From NCBI GenBank assembly GCA_015657735.1, contig SSSX01000116.1, forward strand, positions 1 through 25,499: DNA of 25,499 nt, read 5' to 3'. The DNA comes from Zoogloeaceae bacterium. Lineage in GTDB: Bacteria; Pseudomonadota; Gammaproteobacteria; Burkholderiales; Rhodocyclaceae. Made by a program: the position numbers and the translations under genes. Positions 7,997-15,166 of the stretch are shown in pieces (within the stretch, counting starts at the first letter, position 1; each line of letters starts with the position of its first letter). A model generated the notes under the pieces. That model was given only the letters and a program-made list of their open reading frames with translations. It was not told the origin of the DNA and made no database searches.

Positions 7997-10657
7997 TCAG
8001 GTTTCGTTGCCATAGGTCAGTCCCAACGCAGGATCGAGACGAACAGAGAGGTCGCCCAGCCAGCGGCCTTCTTCGTCCAGACACAGGGGGAAGTGATCGC
8101 GCAGCAGCGGGGACTGCTGCCAGGACTCAGGAATGCCCAGCGCCTTGAGTTGCTTCACTACACCCTTGCGCCCGACCCTAAGGGTGCGCCGGGACCACGC
8201 CCTGGCCTGCTCAAAGCTCGGTACGATCCCGGCGTCGAACCCCACGGCAGGCCCGAGGGGAATCACGGTCAGGGACTCGTCCCCCAGGCGGGTCTGGGCA
8301 GCCAGGGTGCGATGCACGTAGGGATCGTCTTCATCGTACAGGACGAAGCGTGCCGATTCGTCCCAGGATGCATCGTCGGGCAGGCCGATGATGGCGCCGT
8401 GGGCCTGCTGGGTCTTGGCGATACCGTCGCCGTCTGACTCCATCAGAGCCTTGTCCAGCCGCGCCTGCAATCCATCCGGGATGGGGACGTTTTCCTCATA
8501 GACGGCCTGTACCAGCGTGTCGATGTGGTCGGGCAGGAGGATCTGCAGGCGTTCCGGCTGGCGCAGCAGACACCAGGTGCGCAGCAGGACAGACTCCGCA
8601 TAGACCGCGCCCCACCACAGGGGTCGGCCAAAGTCGTCCGGCGCCCCCCCGGCCAGCCCGGCGACCAGCAGCACTGGGGCCGCGACGGGGCGACGGGGCC
8701 GCGGGTGCCGCCACAGCCGGCCCGCCCGCTGTAACAGCAGGTCGATGGGGGCCAGGTCGGTGGCCATAAGGTCGAAATCCAGATCGAGGCTCTGCTCGGC
8801 TACCTGGGTGGCGATCAGGATCTTGCACCCGTTGCGCAACTCCCCCTTCTCGCCGCCCTCCTTGCCGAAGATGTCGAGCACCCGCTGTTCGCGCAACTGC
8901 CGCTGGCTGGCCGGGAAGCGGGCGTGGAACAGGTAGATCTCGGTGCCATCGTCCAGCAGCTTGCCGACCTGCTCGCCCTTCCACAGCAGGGGGCGGCCTT
9001 CGGGAAACAGGCCATAGAGCACCTGCGCCCGCTGCACCGTGTTGACCAGCGCGAGGCCCATGCCGCCTTTGCTCAGCCGCCGCTGCAGTTCCGTCTGCAT
9101 GTCCTCCAGTGCCGAACCGATGGGCTGGATGTCGATGCTCACACGCCGCGTGGGATCGGCCTCAAAATGGGCTTGCCGGACGCTCCCCGTAGCAAACACA
9201 CTCAGCCGAGGGTACGCGGCTTCCGTGGCGGGCAGTTCGCCCCCTACAACCTGAGCCAGTTCGCGCCGGATGGCCGGCGGCAGGGTGGCCGAAAGCAGCA
9301 GCACTGACGAACCCAACGCATGCAGCCAGCGCACCAGATGGATCAGCAAGGTGCCGGTATAGGCGTCGTAGGCGTGGATTTCGTCGAACACCACCACCCG
9401 GTTGGCGAGTCCCCACAAACGGACAAAGTGATGACGCACCGGCAGCACGGGCAGCAGGGCCTGGTCCACCGTACCGACGCCGTATTCAGAGAGCAGTGCC
9501 CGCTTTTTGTGAGTGAACCACTCGGCCGCCTTGACCTGGGCGGCGCGGGGGTCAGCGGCGTCATCGTCATGGATGGTGGCCAAGCGCAGCTGCTGAAAAT
9601 CGTCGTTAAGCAGCGTGCCACCATGTAGCAGCTGCAGATCCAGCATACGACCAGCGTCCCGCGCGCGCAGGAAGGCAAGGGTGCGTGCAAACATGGCGTT
9701 GCCGGTGGCCTGGGTGGGTAAGGCGATGTACAGGCCCCGGTGTTCGAAACGGCGTTGCAGTTCCAAATGGGCGAGCCAGGCGGCTTCGGTCTTGCCTTCG
9801 CCCATGGGTGCTTCGATCAGGAGGATGGCCGGCTCGTTGAGGTCCGCCAGTACGGCGGCGACGGCCCCTTGTAGCGGGCGCGGTGGGAAGCCGAACAACT
9901 CCGCAAAACTGCTCGGGTTCGTCAGCAGCGGCGTACGGGGCAGCCAACCGAGCGCGTCCAGTGCCTGTTCCGCACAGGCTTCGCGTGTTTGGAACCACGT
10001 CGCGGGATCTGCGGTGTCGGTCTCCGTGCCGAACTTGAACCATTCGGTATTCGAGCCGATCCAGTCGGCAAAGCTAGTGAGGCCGGCCAGCAGCATAAAT
10101 TCCGAACCGGTAAGCTCGGCCTTCTCAGGAAGGGCTATTGGCTGGAAGACATCGAACAGCGTATCGAGCAATACGTGCCGGGCTTCTGCCCAATCGTCCT
10201 TCCCGATGGCACTGCGATCCCCTTCGAGTGCGTCAAGCATCTTTGGCGAGGCCCGGCTGCCGTGATGACAGCCCACCGCATCGGCAGCCAGCCGGGCGAG
10301 TTCATCGGGCCAGCCACGATCAATAAGCCATGCCGCCAGCGCGATCTGGCTGACGAAGGCATGGTTGATTTTGGTATTCGGGATGCGGCCCGGATTCAGT
10401 CCCGACAAATTCTGCCACTTGCACTGAAATCCCGGACTGGCCTTGCCCAAGTCGTGGGCTGCGATCAGCAACAATAACCAAGGCTCTGCCTCTTCCCAGG
10501 ACAGTCCGAACGCTCGGGCTAGTTGGTGGCGCGTCTTCCGCGGCTCCCTCTGCAGAATGACAAGAGCAACGGCGGCAACATCTAAACAATGGAGCAGCAG
10601 AGGATGCCAAGCAGCTCCCTCCCCTGTCTTCGCCCACATAGGTCTAATAGAGTCCAC
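7997..10657 (-). CDS. cas3: CRISPR-associated helicase-nuclease Cas3
   Basis: This 886-residue Cas3 would unwind and degrade target DNA after Cascade binding. The N-terminal HD nuclease has H23, H68-D69 (AAHDLGK), H99, H131-H132 and D198. The SF2 helicase has Walker A APMGEGKT (283-290), the DEIH box (425-428) and SAT (456-458). Its motif VI is QRAGRLWRH, following ATQVAEQSLDLDFD. The length equals the fused E. coli form. The start is GTG 10657 or ATG 10639 (MWAKTGEG). Neither has a clear Shine-Dalgarno sequence, so the exact N-terminus is uncertain. It is the first gene of the cas operon, and its promoter lies about 45 nt upstream. Confidence 0.96.
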   Translation of the reverse strand: MDSIRPMWAKTGEGAAWHPLLLHCLDVAAVALVILQREPRKTRHQLARAFGLSWEEAEPWLLLLIAAHDLGKASPGFQCKWQNLSGLNPGRIPNTKINHAFVSQIALAAWLIDRGWPDELARLAADAVGCHHGSRASPKMLDALEGDRSAIGKDDWAEARHVLLDTLFDVFQPIALPEKAELTGSEFMLLAGLTSFADWIGSNTEWFKFGTETDTADPATWFQTREACAEQALDALGWLPRTPLLTNPSSFAELFGFPPRPLQGAVAAVLADLNEPAILLIEAPMGEGKTEAAWLAHLELQRRFEHRGLYIALPTQATGNAMFARTLAFLRARDAGRMLDLQLLHGGTLLNDDFQQLRLATIHDDDAADPRAAQVKAAEWFTHKKRALLSEYGVGTVDQALLPVLPVRHHFVRLWGLANRVVVFDEIHAYDAYTGTLLIHLVRWLHALGSSVLLLSATLPPAIRRELAQVVGGELPATEAAYPRLSVFATGSVRQAHFEADPTRRVSIDIQPIGSALEDMQTELQRRLSKGGMGLALVNTVQRAQVLYGLFPEGRPLLWKGEQVGKLLDDGTEIYLFHARFPASQRQLREQRVLDIFGKEGGEKGELRNGCKILIATQVAEQSLDLDFDLMATDLAPIDLLLQRAGRLWRHPRPRRPVAAPVLLVAGLAGGAPDDFGRPLWWGAVYAESVLLRTWCLLRQPERLQILLPDHIDTLVQAVYEENVPIPDGLQARLDKALMESDGDGIAKTQQAHGAIIGLPDDASWDESARFVLYDEDDPYVHRTLAAQTRLGDESLTVIPLGPAVGFDAGIVPSFEQARAWSRRTLRVGRKGVVKQLKALGIPESWQQSPLLRDHFPLCLDEEGRWLGDLSVRLDPALGLTYGNET

Positions 10658-10708
10658 AAGTCAGCGAAGACGGCAAATTACTTGCGCCCGTTGTAGAAAG
10701 TGGCCATT

Positions 10709-10737
10709 ATTATGCGGATGGGTTTTCAATATGTCGA
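10709..10737 (-). promoter_or_regulatory. Candidate sigma-70 promoter of the cas operon
   Basis: Read on the minus strand, TCGACA (10732-10737) and CATAAT (10709-10714) are each one mismatch from the consensus and are separated by exactly 17 bp. Transcription would start near 10702, leaving a leader of about 45 nt before cas3. The region is AT-rich compared with its flanks. Confidence 0.6.
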
Positions 10738-10746
10738 TTGAAAACC
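10721..10746. promoter_or_regulatory. Candidate operator palindrome over the cas promoter
   Basis: GGTTTTCAAT and ATTGAAAACC form a perfect 10-bp inverted repeat around a 6-bp centre. The palindrome covers the -35 box and most of the spacer of the predicted cas promoter, which is a classical position for a repressor. There is no T-run on either side, so it is not a good terminator. The protein that binds it is not evident in this window. Confidence 0.6.
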
Positions 10747-10913
10747 AACTTGACAACCTACTAAACACAGAAGTCGTTTGTTGAGCTAGATGAAGTGAGC
10801 CAAGTGGTATAGATATCCGGTACTCCAGCCCGTTGCAGCCTCCAGCCCGATTCCCCTAAAACATCCCATCGTCGATTTCACCCGCAGAGGTCACGATGCC
10901 CCCTCCCTCCTCC

Positions 10914-11219
10914 TGAACCGCCCCGCCTCCCATGGAGGCCATTCAGCCCCAGTCGGCGCATCAGCCGCTCGACCGTGCACCGACCCACCGGCAAACCCTC
11001 CCGGTTCATCTGTTTCCAGACCTTGTCCGCGCCATAGACTTGCAGGTTGGCGTGCCAGACCCGCTGGATATGCGGAATCAGGGCCTCGTCGCGCTGGACG
11101 CGGGCGCAGCGTCGGTGGGGCTCGCGCGTGAGCGCCGCGTGGCGCCAGTAGCCCGACGGAGCAATCTGCAAGACTTTGCAGATCGACTCGACCCCGTAGG
11201 CCTGTCGATGCCGGTCCAC
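10914..11219 (-). pseudogene. Truncated IS3-family transposase OrfB
   Basis: The frame gives VDRHRQAYGVESICKVLQIA, the HTH_21-like region and VERLMRRLGLNGL, which are the N-terminal hallmarks of IS3 OrfB. It then reads into the terminal inverted repeat (HGRRGG...). The whole DDE catalytic (rve) domain is missing, so the protein cannot be an active transposase. The junction lies around 10935-10945, where GGCCTCCA of the terminal repeat begins. Confidence 0.85.
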
Positions 11220-11227
11220 AAAACCCC

Positions 11228-11551
11228 TCAGGACTTCAAGCGGCGGTCGCGCTCCGCCTGGGCGAAAAACGCACTGGCCAGCTTGAGGATCTCGTTGGCC
11301 TTGCGCAGCTCCTTGTTCTCACGTTCGAGCTCCTTCAGGCGCTGCAACTCGGACGTCGTGACACCATCCCTGACCCCCGAATCAATCTCGTGGCGCTTGA
11401 CCCACTCGTGCAGCGTCTGCGGCACGCAGCCGATCTTGGGGGCGATCGACTCGATGGCCGCCCACTGCGAGGAATACTCGCCCCGGTGCTCCTGCACCAT
11501 GCGCACCGCACGCTCGCGCACCTCGGGGGAAAACTTGTTCGATTTGGTCAT
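11228..11551 (-). CDS. IS3-family transposase OrfA
   Basis: This 107-residue OrfA has the IS3/IS911-type helix-turn-helix (KFSPEVRERAVRMV, QWAAIESIAPKIGC, LHEWVKRHE). It is followed by a leucine-zipper-like coiled coil, SELQRLKELERENKELRKAN, and the ending ASAFFAQAERDRRLKS. In IS3 elements OrfA binds the ends and is fused to OrfB by -1 frameshifting. The overlapping -1 frame here continues as LEVLRGFVDRHRQAYGV, as expected. It appears intact, but its OrfB partner is truncated. Confidence 0.9.
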   Translation of the reverse strand: MTKSNKFSPEVRERAVRMVQEHRGEYSSQWAAIESIAPKIGCVPQTLHEWVKRHEIDSGVRDGVTTSELQRLKELERENKELRKANEILKLASAFFAQAERDRRLKS

Positions 11552-11640
11552 GGCTCAATCCTCTCAGAGTATCGGGCCTCCACCAAAGGCGGGGCGGTTC
11601 AGTAAAACTGCGCCCGGTTTATCGCTGGTCACGCACAGAA

Positions 11641-11670
11641 GGATGGATGTCGCCAACGCGACATCCATCC
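11641..11670. repeat. Perfect 13-bp hairpin in the hipBA upstream region
   Basis: GGATGGATGTCGC, a CAAC loop and its exact complement form a 30-nt stem-loop between the IS end and hipB. No T-run follows on either strand, so a Rho-independent terminator is doubtful. The rest of 11603-11810 shows no recognisable gene. Confidence 0.6.
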
Positions 11671-11831
11671 TCAGTTGCCCTACACGACCGCCTTCTGATA
11701 ATGCCCATTTTAAGCACCTCACCCAACCCGAACCATCATCCCAATTCAACTTGATCACAACCGTTCCGAGAACGCGGCCACTAGCCGCAAAAAGCTTGCC
11801 ATAAAAGTCGTTGCTTACAATAATGCTTTCC

Positions 11832-12167
11832 ATGGCAATCCAAAAATCGCCCCCCTATCAAGAAGAAATCATCCAGATCGCACGCCGTCTGGGCGGGCGT
11901 ATCCGTGCTGCCAGAGTCTTTCGAAAGTGGCGCCAAGAGGATCTGGCGGCGCGCACGGGCCTCTCCCGCTCGACCATCCAGGCGATTGAACGGGGGGAGG
12001 AGACGGTCGCCATCGGCAATGTCCTGCAAGTTCTCTGGCTGCTCGGTCTGGCCAACGAGGTCGAGCTGATCGCAGACCCTGGATTGGACAGGGACGGTCT
12101 GTCGCTGGCCCTTGATGCGGCAAAGAAGCGCGTACACGTTCAACGGAAGGTGGACGATGACTTCTGA
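11832..12167 (+). CDS. hipB: HipB-like antitoxin, XRE-family regulator
   Basis: This 111-residue protein has one XRE helix-turn-helix at about 34-55 (RQEDLAARTGLSRSTIQAIERG), followed by a dimerisation segment ending in VELIADPGLDRDG. HipB-type antitoxins bind the operon promoter and neutralise the HipA kinase. It is directly upstream of hipA and overlaps it by 11 nt. The start is uncertain: ATG 11832 fits the family best, ATG 11823 and TTG 11811 are in frame, and none has a good ribosome binding site. A TACAAT box at 11816-11821 could make the message nearly leaderless. Confidence 0.85.
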   Translation: MAIQKSPPYQEEIIQIARRLGGRIRAARVFRKWRQEDLAARTGLSRSTIQAIERGEETVAIGNVLQVLWLLGLANEVELIADPGLDRDGLSLALDAAKKRVHVQRKVDDDF

Positions 12168-13398
12168 CGAACTCTTCGTCTGGATCTACCTGCCTGGCGA
12201 CCAGACTCCGGTCGTGGCCGGGCGCCTTGGCGTGTCTCAAACCGCAGCTGGCAAGCTTGGACATTTCACGTACGGGCGCACCTATCTGGCGCGCAAGGAC
12301 GCCATTCCCATCGACCCGGTGGCGCTGCCGTTGAAGAAAGGCGAATACACCTTCACGTCCCTGAGTGGCTTTCCCGGCGCGATCCTCGACAGTTGTCCGG
12401 ACCGCTGGGGCGTCAAGGTGATCGAACGGCTGGTCGGACAGCAGGATTATCCACGCGGCTACATCCTGAGAAACGATCCCGGCCGCGCCGGTGCCCTCGC
12501 CTTCTCCACCGGCGCCAAAGAAGCCCCGCAAGAACAATCGAGCCGCGAGTTCTCCCTGGAGCAACTACTCACCGCGGCGGAAGACGTGGAGGCTAACCGC
12601 CCCGTAGATAGTGAATTGCTGAAAGCCTTGCACCCGGGTACCGGCGGTGCTCGCCCGAAGTGCAATATCGTCGAGAACAACGCGGTCTGGATCGCCAAGT
12701 TTCCCAGCATCGACGACGAGCCTCTCATCAGCATTCCGCGCCTGGAGCACGCGACCATGCAATTGGGCCGGCTCTGCGGAATCTCGACGGCAGAAACCTG
12801 TATCCGGGAAGTGAATGGACGAGACGTGTGCCTGGTGCGGCGATTTGACCGGCAAATCGACAACGACCAGATCCATCGGCGCGCTTTTCTGAGCGCCCGC
12901 AGCGTTTTTTATGCCGACCCCGCCTACGTTGCGGTGTCCACGCCCTCCTACGCGCGCCTGTCCCGGTGGATGCCGAGATACGGCTGCACGGAGGCGCATC
13001 GCAAGGAGCTTTTCCGGCGCATGGTTTTCAACTGCATGGTGAAAAATGTGGATGACCATGAGCTGAACCACGGCCTCCTGCATGTTCGGGGCGACACCTT
13101 TGAACTGGCGCCGGCCTACGACATCGTGCCCAGCCTGAAACGCCACGCCATCCACTACCATGCCATGCTGGTCGGGGAGTCCGGAGCCGGCACCATCGCC
13201 AATCTCGTCAGCGTGGCGGAAGCCTTTACATTCAACCGGGACGAGGCACTGGCGGTCATTCACCAGATTCAACAGACGGTAAAGGAAGGCTGGCGGGATG
13301 TCTTTTACGCCGCCGGGTTTGGCGACGAGGATCTACGCACGGTAGAACATGTCTTTCAGACGCTGCCGGAGGGTTCTGAATTGAGTGACAGAAGATAG
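12157..13398 (+). CDS. hipA: HipA-like serine/threonine kinase toxin
   Basis: This 413-residue protein has the HipA layout. The N-terminal domain contains GEYTFTSLSGFPGAILDSCPD, then comes the glycine loop GGARPK (163-168), and the C-terminal kinase core has NVDDHELNH (297-305, with D299 and N304 at the catalytic positions) and the Mg-binding LAPAYDI (D322). HipA kinases inhibit growth; E. coli HipA phosphorylates glutamyl-tRNA synthetase, but the target here is unknown. ATG 12157 is preceded by GGAAGG and overlaps hipB by 11 nt. In the loop before GGARPK the sequence is PGTGG. The serine that E. coli HipA autophosphorylates (S150) is not at the aligned position, although a Thr is adjacent. 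Confidence 0.92.
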   Translation: MTSDELFVWIYLPGDQTPVVAGRLGVSQTAAGKLGHFTYGRTYLARKDAIPIDPVALPLKKGEYTFTSLSGFPGAILDSCPDRWGVKVIERLVGQQDYPRGYILRNDPGRAGALAFSTGAKEAPQEQSSREFSLEQLLTAAEDVEANRPVDSELLKALHPGTGGARPKCNIVENNAVWIAKFPSIDDEPLISIPRLEHATMQLGRLCGISTAETCIREVNGRDVCLVRRFDRQIDNDQIHRRAFLSARSVFYADPAYVAVSTPSYARLSRWMPRYGCTEAHRKELFRRMVFNCMVKNVDDHELNHGLLHVRGDTFELAPAYDIVPSLKRHAIHYHAMLVGESGAGTIANLVSVAEAFTFNRDEALAVIHQIQQTVKEGWRDVFYAAGFGDEDLRTVEHVFQTLPEGSELSDRR

Positions 13399-13436
13399 AG
13401 TGACCTGGGGGTGGAGCTGACGAGAATTTCCCGGTG

Positions 13437-13452
13437 GCGCGTCAAGACGCGC
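13437..13452. repeat. Short palindrome between convergent hipA and fic
   Basis: GCGCGTC-AA-GACGCGC is a perfect 16-bp inverted repeat in the 77-bp gap between the two convergent genes. It might slow polymerase from either side. There is no T-run, so it is not a standard terminator. Confidence 0.4.
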
Positions 13453-13475
13453 AGCAGGGCCTCACTCCAGAAAAC

Positions 13476-14600
13476 CTACGCCTCGCGGTCGTTCAGCTCA
13501 TACCCCGTACTCCGGCCGCCCCCGGCCATCTTCCGAAGCACACTGCGGGCCAGCAGCTCATTGATGTCCCGCAGCGCCGTGTCCGCCGAGCACTTGCAGA
13601 TTGCCGCCCACTGGCTGCTGGTGAGCTTTCCGTCAAAGCCGTCCAGCAGCCGGTTGAGCACCTTGACCTGCCGCGCGTTGAGCGGAGTAGCCGCCCACAG
13701 CTGCCAGAATCGGGCCTTGGTCAGCACGGCATCGAGGGTCTGATGGGCTTGATCCAGCGCATGGTGGAGGCTGTCAAGGAACCACCCGAGCCAGCCCGTA
13801 ACGTCCATGTCGCCTTTCTGGGTTCGCTCGAGAATCTCGTAGTAGGCCTTCCGGTCCCGCTGGATCTGCGCCGAGAGGCTGTAAAAACGCTGTGGGCTGC
13901 CGTCGGCCCGGGCGAGTAGCAGGTCGCCCACGGCCCTGGCGATACGGCCATTGCCATCGTCGAACGGGTGCAGGGTGACGAACCACAGGTGCCCCAATCC
14001 CGCCTTGAGCAGTGGCGGAACGTCGGAGTCGGCGTTGAGCCAGTCGAGAAAGCGCGCCATCTCCGAAGGTAAGCGATCCGCAGGCGGCGCTTCAAAGTGA
14101 ACCTTCTGTCGCCCCATTGGCCCGGAGATCACCTGCATCGGCCCCGTCGCATCATCCCGCCAGGCCGCAATCTTGATCCGCGCCATCCCCGAATACCCGG
14201 TCGGAAACAGCGCCGCATGCCACCCGAAAAGGCGTTCTTCAGTCACGGGCCGCTGACAGTTGGCGGTGGCATCCAGCACCATCTCGACCACGCCCTCGAC
14301 ATGGCGATCGACCGGCGCCAGGGCGCCAATATCCACACCCAGACGACGCGCAATGCTCGAACGGACGGAGGCGACGCTGAGGTGCTCGCCTTCAATCTCG
14401 CTGGTCTTGACAACATCTTCGGTGAGCGCCAGCAGACTTGCCTGACCCCGCGTCGCTGCACCGACATCGGCCAGCCGCCCGAGGAGAAGGCCCTGAGCCC
14501 GGCTGACTTCGGCAAGCGGGCGAGCCAACGCCGTGAGGTCGTAACGCCACTGTGGCCAATCGTGGGCCTGCCAGACGTAAAGATAATCGCCGTAATTCAT
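13476..14600 (-). CDS. Fic-family AMP-transferase with DUF4172-type N-terminus and C-terminal winged helix
   Basis: This 374-residue protein carries the complete Fic motif HPFDDGNGR (211-219), so it can be expected to transfer AMP or a similar moiety to a protein hydroxyl group. The N-terminus (YVWQAHDWPQWRYD) resembles the DUF4172 domain. The segment TSEIEG (66-71) matches the inhibitory motif (S/T)xxxE(G/N) of self-restrained class II Fic proteins. Residues about 308-370 look like a winged helix (NARQVKVLNRLLDGF ... DTALRDINELLARSVL ... STGYEL), so it may also bind DNA. ATG 14600 gives the family-like start MNYGDYLYVW. TTG 14651 is an in-frame alternative. It is convergent with hipBA. The target is unknown. 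Confidence 0.9.
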   Translation of the reverse strand: MNYGDYLYVWQAHDWPQWRYDLTALARPLAEVSRAQGLLLGRLADVGAATRGQASLLALTEDVVKTSEIEGEHLSVASVRSSIARRLGVDIGALAPVDRHVEGVVEMVLDATANCQRPVTEERLFGWHAALFPTGYSGMARIKIAAWRDDATGPMQVISGPMGRQKVHFEAPPADRLPSEMARFLDWLNADSDVPPLLKAGLGHLWFVTLHPFDDGNGRIARAVGDLLLARADGSPQRFYSLSAQIQRDRKAYYEILERTQKGDMDVTGWLGWFLDSLHHALDQAHQTLDAVLTKARFWQLWAATPLNARQVKVLNRLLDGFDGKLTSSQWAAICKCSADTALRDINELLARSVLRKMAGGGRSTGYELNDREA

Positions 14601-14609
14601 GCGGTGATT
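14585..14609. promoter_or_regulatory. Palindromic repeat A at the fic start
   Basis: AATCGCCGTA-N6-GCGGTGATT is an imperfect inverted repeat (7 of 9 arm positions). It is repeated almost identically 54 bp away. This copy contains the fic start codon. It is a candidate operator, possibly for autoregulation by the Fic winged helix. Confidence 0.55.
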
Positions 14610-14638
14610 ATGATCTGCTTTCGCCGCACCGCCAAGCC

Positions 14639-14663
14639 AATCGCCGTACAAAACGCGGTGATT
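14639..14663. promoter_or_regulatory. Palindromic repeat B upstream of fic
   Basis: This second copy of AATCGCCGTA-N6-GCGGTGATT has identical arms and a different 6-bp centre (CAAAAC here, ATTCAT in copy A). The 54-bp centre-to-centre distance is about five helical turns. Confidence 0.55.
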
Positions 14664-14684
14664 GATATCCTCCGGGTCGCCAGG

Positions 14685-14825
14685 TTCTACCTTTCACTCC
14701 CGACGCCGCTGCGTAACTTTGGTGATGCCAAACCGAAGTTCTCGACGATCCTGAAAGTCATCCAGGCGCTGAGGATCAAGCTCCACGCATCGACCGGCGG
14801 CAAGCCACGAGCGGCTGGAGTGTGA
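14685..14825 (+). pseudogene. Remnant of an HTH antitoxin (COG3636/HigA-2-like)
   Basis: The plus frame reads GDAKPKFSTILKVIQALRIKLHA before a stop at 14823-14825. This resembles the C-terminal part of addiction-module antidote proteins, whose usual form is GNPxFxTxLKVLxALGLxL. The N-terminal helix-turn-helix and any start codon with a ribosome binding site are missing, as is a neighbouring HigB-type toxin. The frame opens further upstream only across the fic antisense. The call rests on a short motif, so it is a likely but not certain gene fossil. Confidence 0.5.
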
Positions 14826-14871
14826 ACACCACAAGATCCGATGCAACTATCCCGACCTGTGCAAGACAAAG

Positions 14872-14894
14872 TACAATGTAGCAACATACCTACA
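14872..14894 (+). promoter_or_regulatory. Candidate vapBC promoter/operator
   Basis: TACAAT (14872-14877) is a plausible -10 box about 30 bp before vapB, but no good -35 is visible. TGTAG (14877-14881) and CTACA (14890-14894) form a short inverted repeat just downstream, where VapB-type antitoxins commonly bind their own promoter. Confidence 0.35.
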
Positions 14895-14902
14895 CAGTGG
14901 AG

Positions 14903-15166
14903 ATGACCGTGCCAAACACCATCCTTTCGAGCCGGGAGTTCAACCACGATGTCGGGCGCGCCAAAAGGGCCGCGCTCGAAGGCGCCGTCTTCATCACGGA
15001 TCGCGGACGTCCCTCCCACGTACTGCTATCCGTCGAGGCCTACCGCAAACTGCTGGCCAAGGAACCCAGCATTGTCGATCTGCTGGCCCAGCCCGACGCC
15101 GGGGATATCGACTTTGAGCCGGTACGTGTCGGCGGTTCCCTCTTCCGTCCGGCAGATCTCGCCTGA
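14903..15166 (+). CDS. vapB: VapB-like antitoxin (Phd/YefM type)
   Basis: This 87-residue protein begins with the Phd/YefM-type segment SSREFNHDVGRAKRAALEG. It continues with the conserved VFITDRGRPSHVLLSVEAYRKL strand-helix pattern (key parts ITDRGRPS and LLSVEAY). Such antitoxins bind promoter DNA through the N-terminus and block the toxin with the C-terminal tail. ATG 14903 is the chosen start. GTG 14909, with GGAG six bases upstream, is nearly as good and would shorten it by two residues. The stop overlaps the vapC start by one base (TGATG). Confidence 0.9.
   Translation: MTVPNTILSSREFNHDVGRAKRAALEGAVFITDRGRPSHVLLSVEAYRKLLAKEPSIVDLLAQPDAGDIDFEPVRVGGSLFRPADLA

Larger units (their letters stand above)
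10913..11602 (-). mobile_element. Internally deleted IS3-family element with both terminal repeats
   Basis: The terminal inverted repeats span 10913-10940 and 11575-11602. Both begin CTGAACCGCCCCGCCT, differ over four bases, then share TGGAGGCC, giving 24 of 28 identical. Inside are a complete orfA and only the first third of orfB, which runs straight into the terminal repeat. The 690-bp size is about half that of an intact IS3-family element. No target-site duplication is visible (CTC on the left, TAA on the right). The element cannot move by itself but could be mobilised in trans. Confidence 0.8.

Noticed and set aside
7984..8013. Longer cse1 start at 8013
   Set aside because: ATG 7983 has GGAGG at ideal spacing and removes the overlap with cas3. 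The extra ten residues are not family-like.
10910..11605. Target-site duplication around the shrunken IS3 element
   Set aside because: The three bases on each side (CTC and TAA) differ, so no duplication can be claimed.
11564..11833. Minus-strand 89-residue frame over the hairpin and hipB upstream region
   Set aside because: It has no recognisable domain, runs through the IS end and the palindrome, and overlaps the hipB start.
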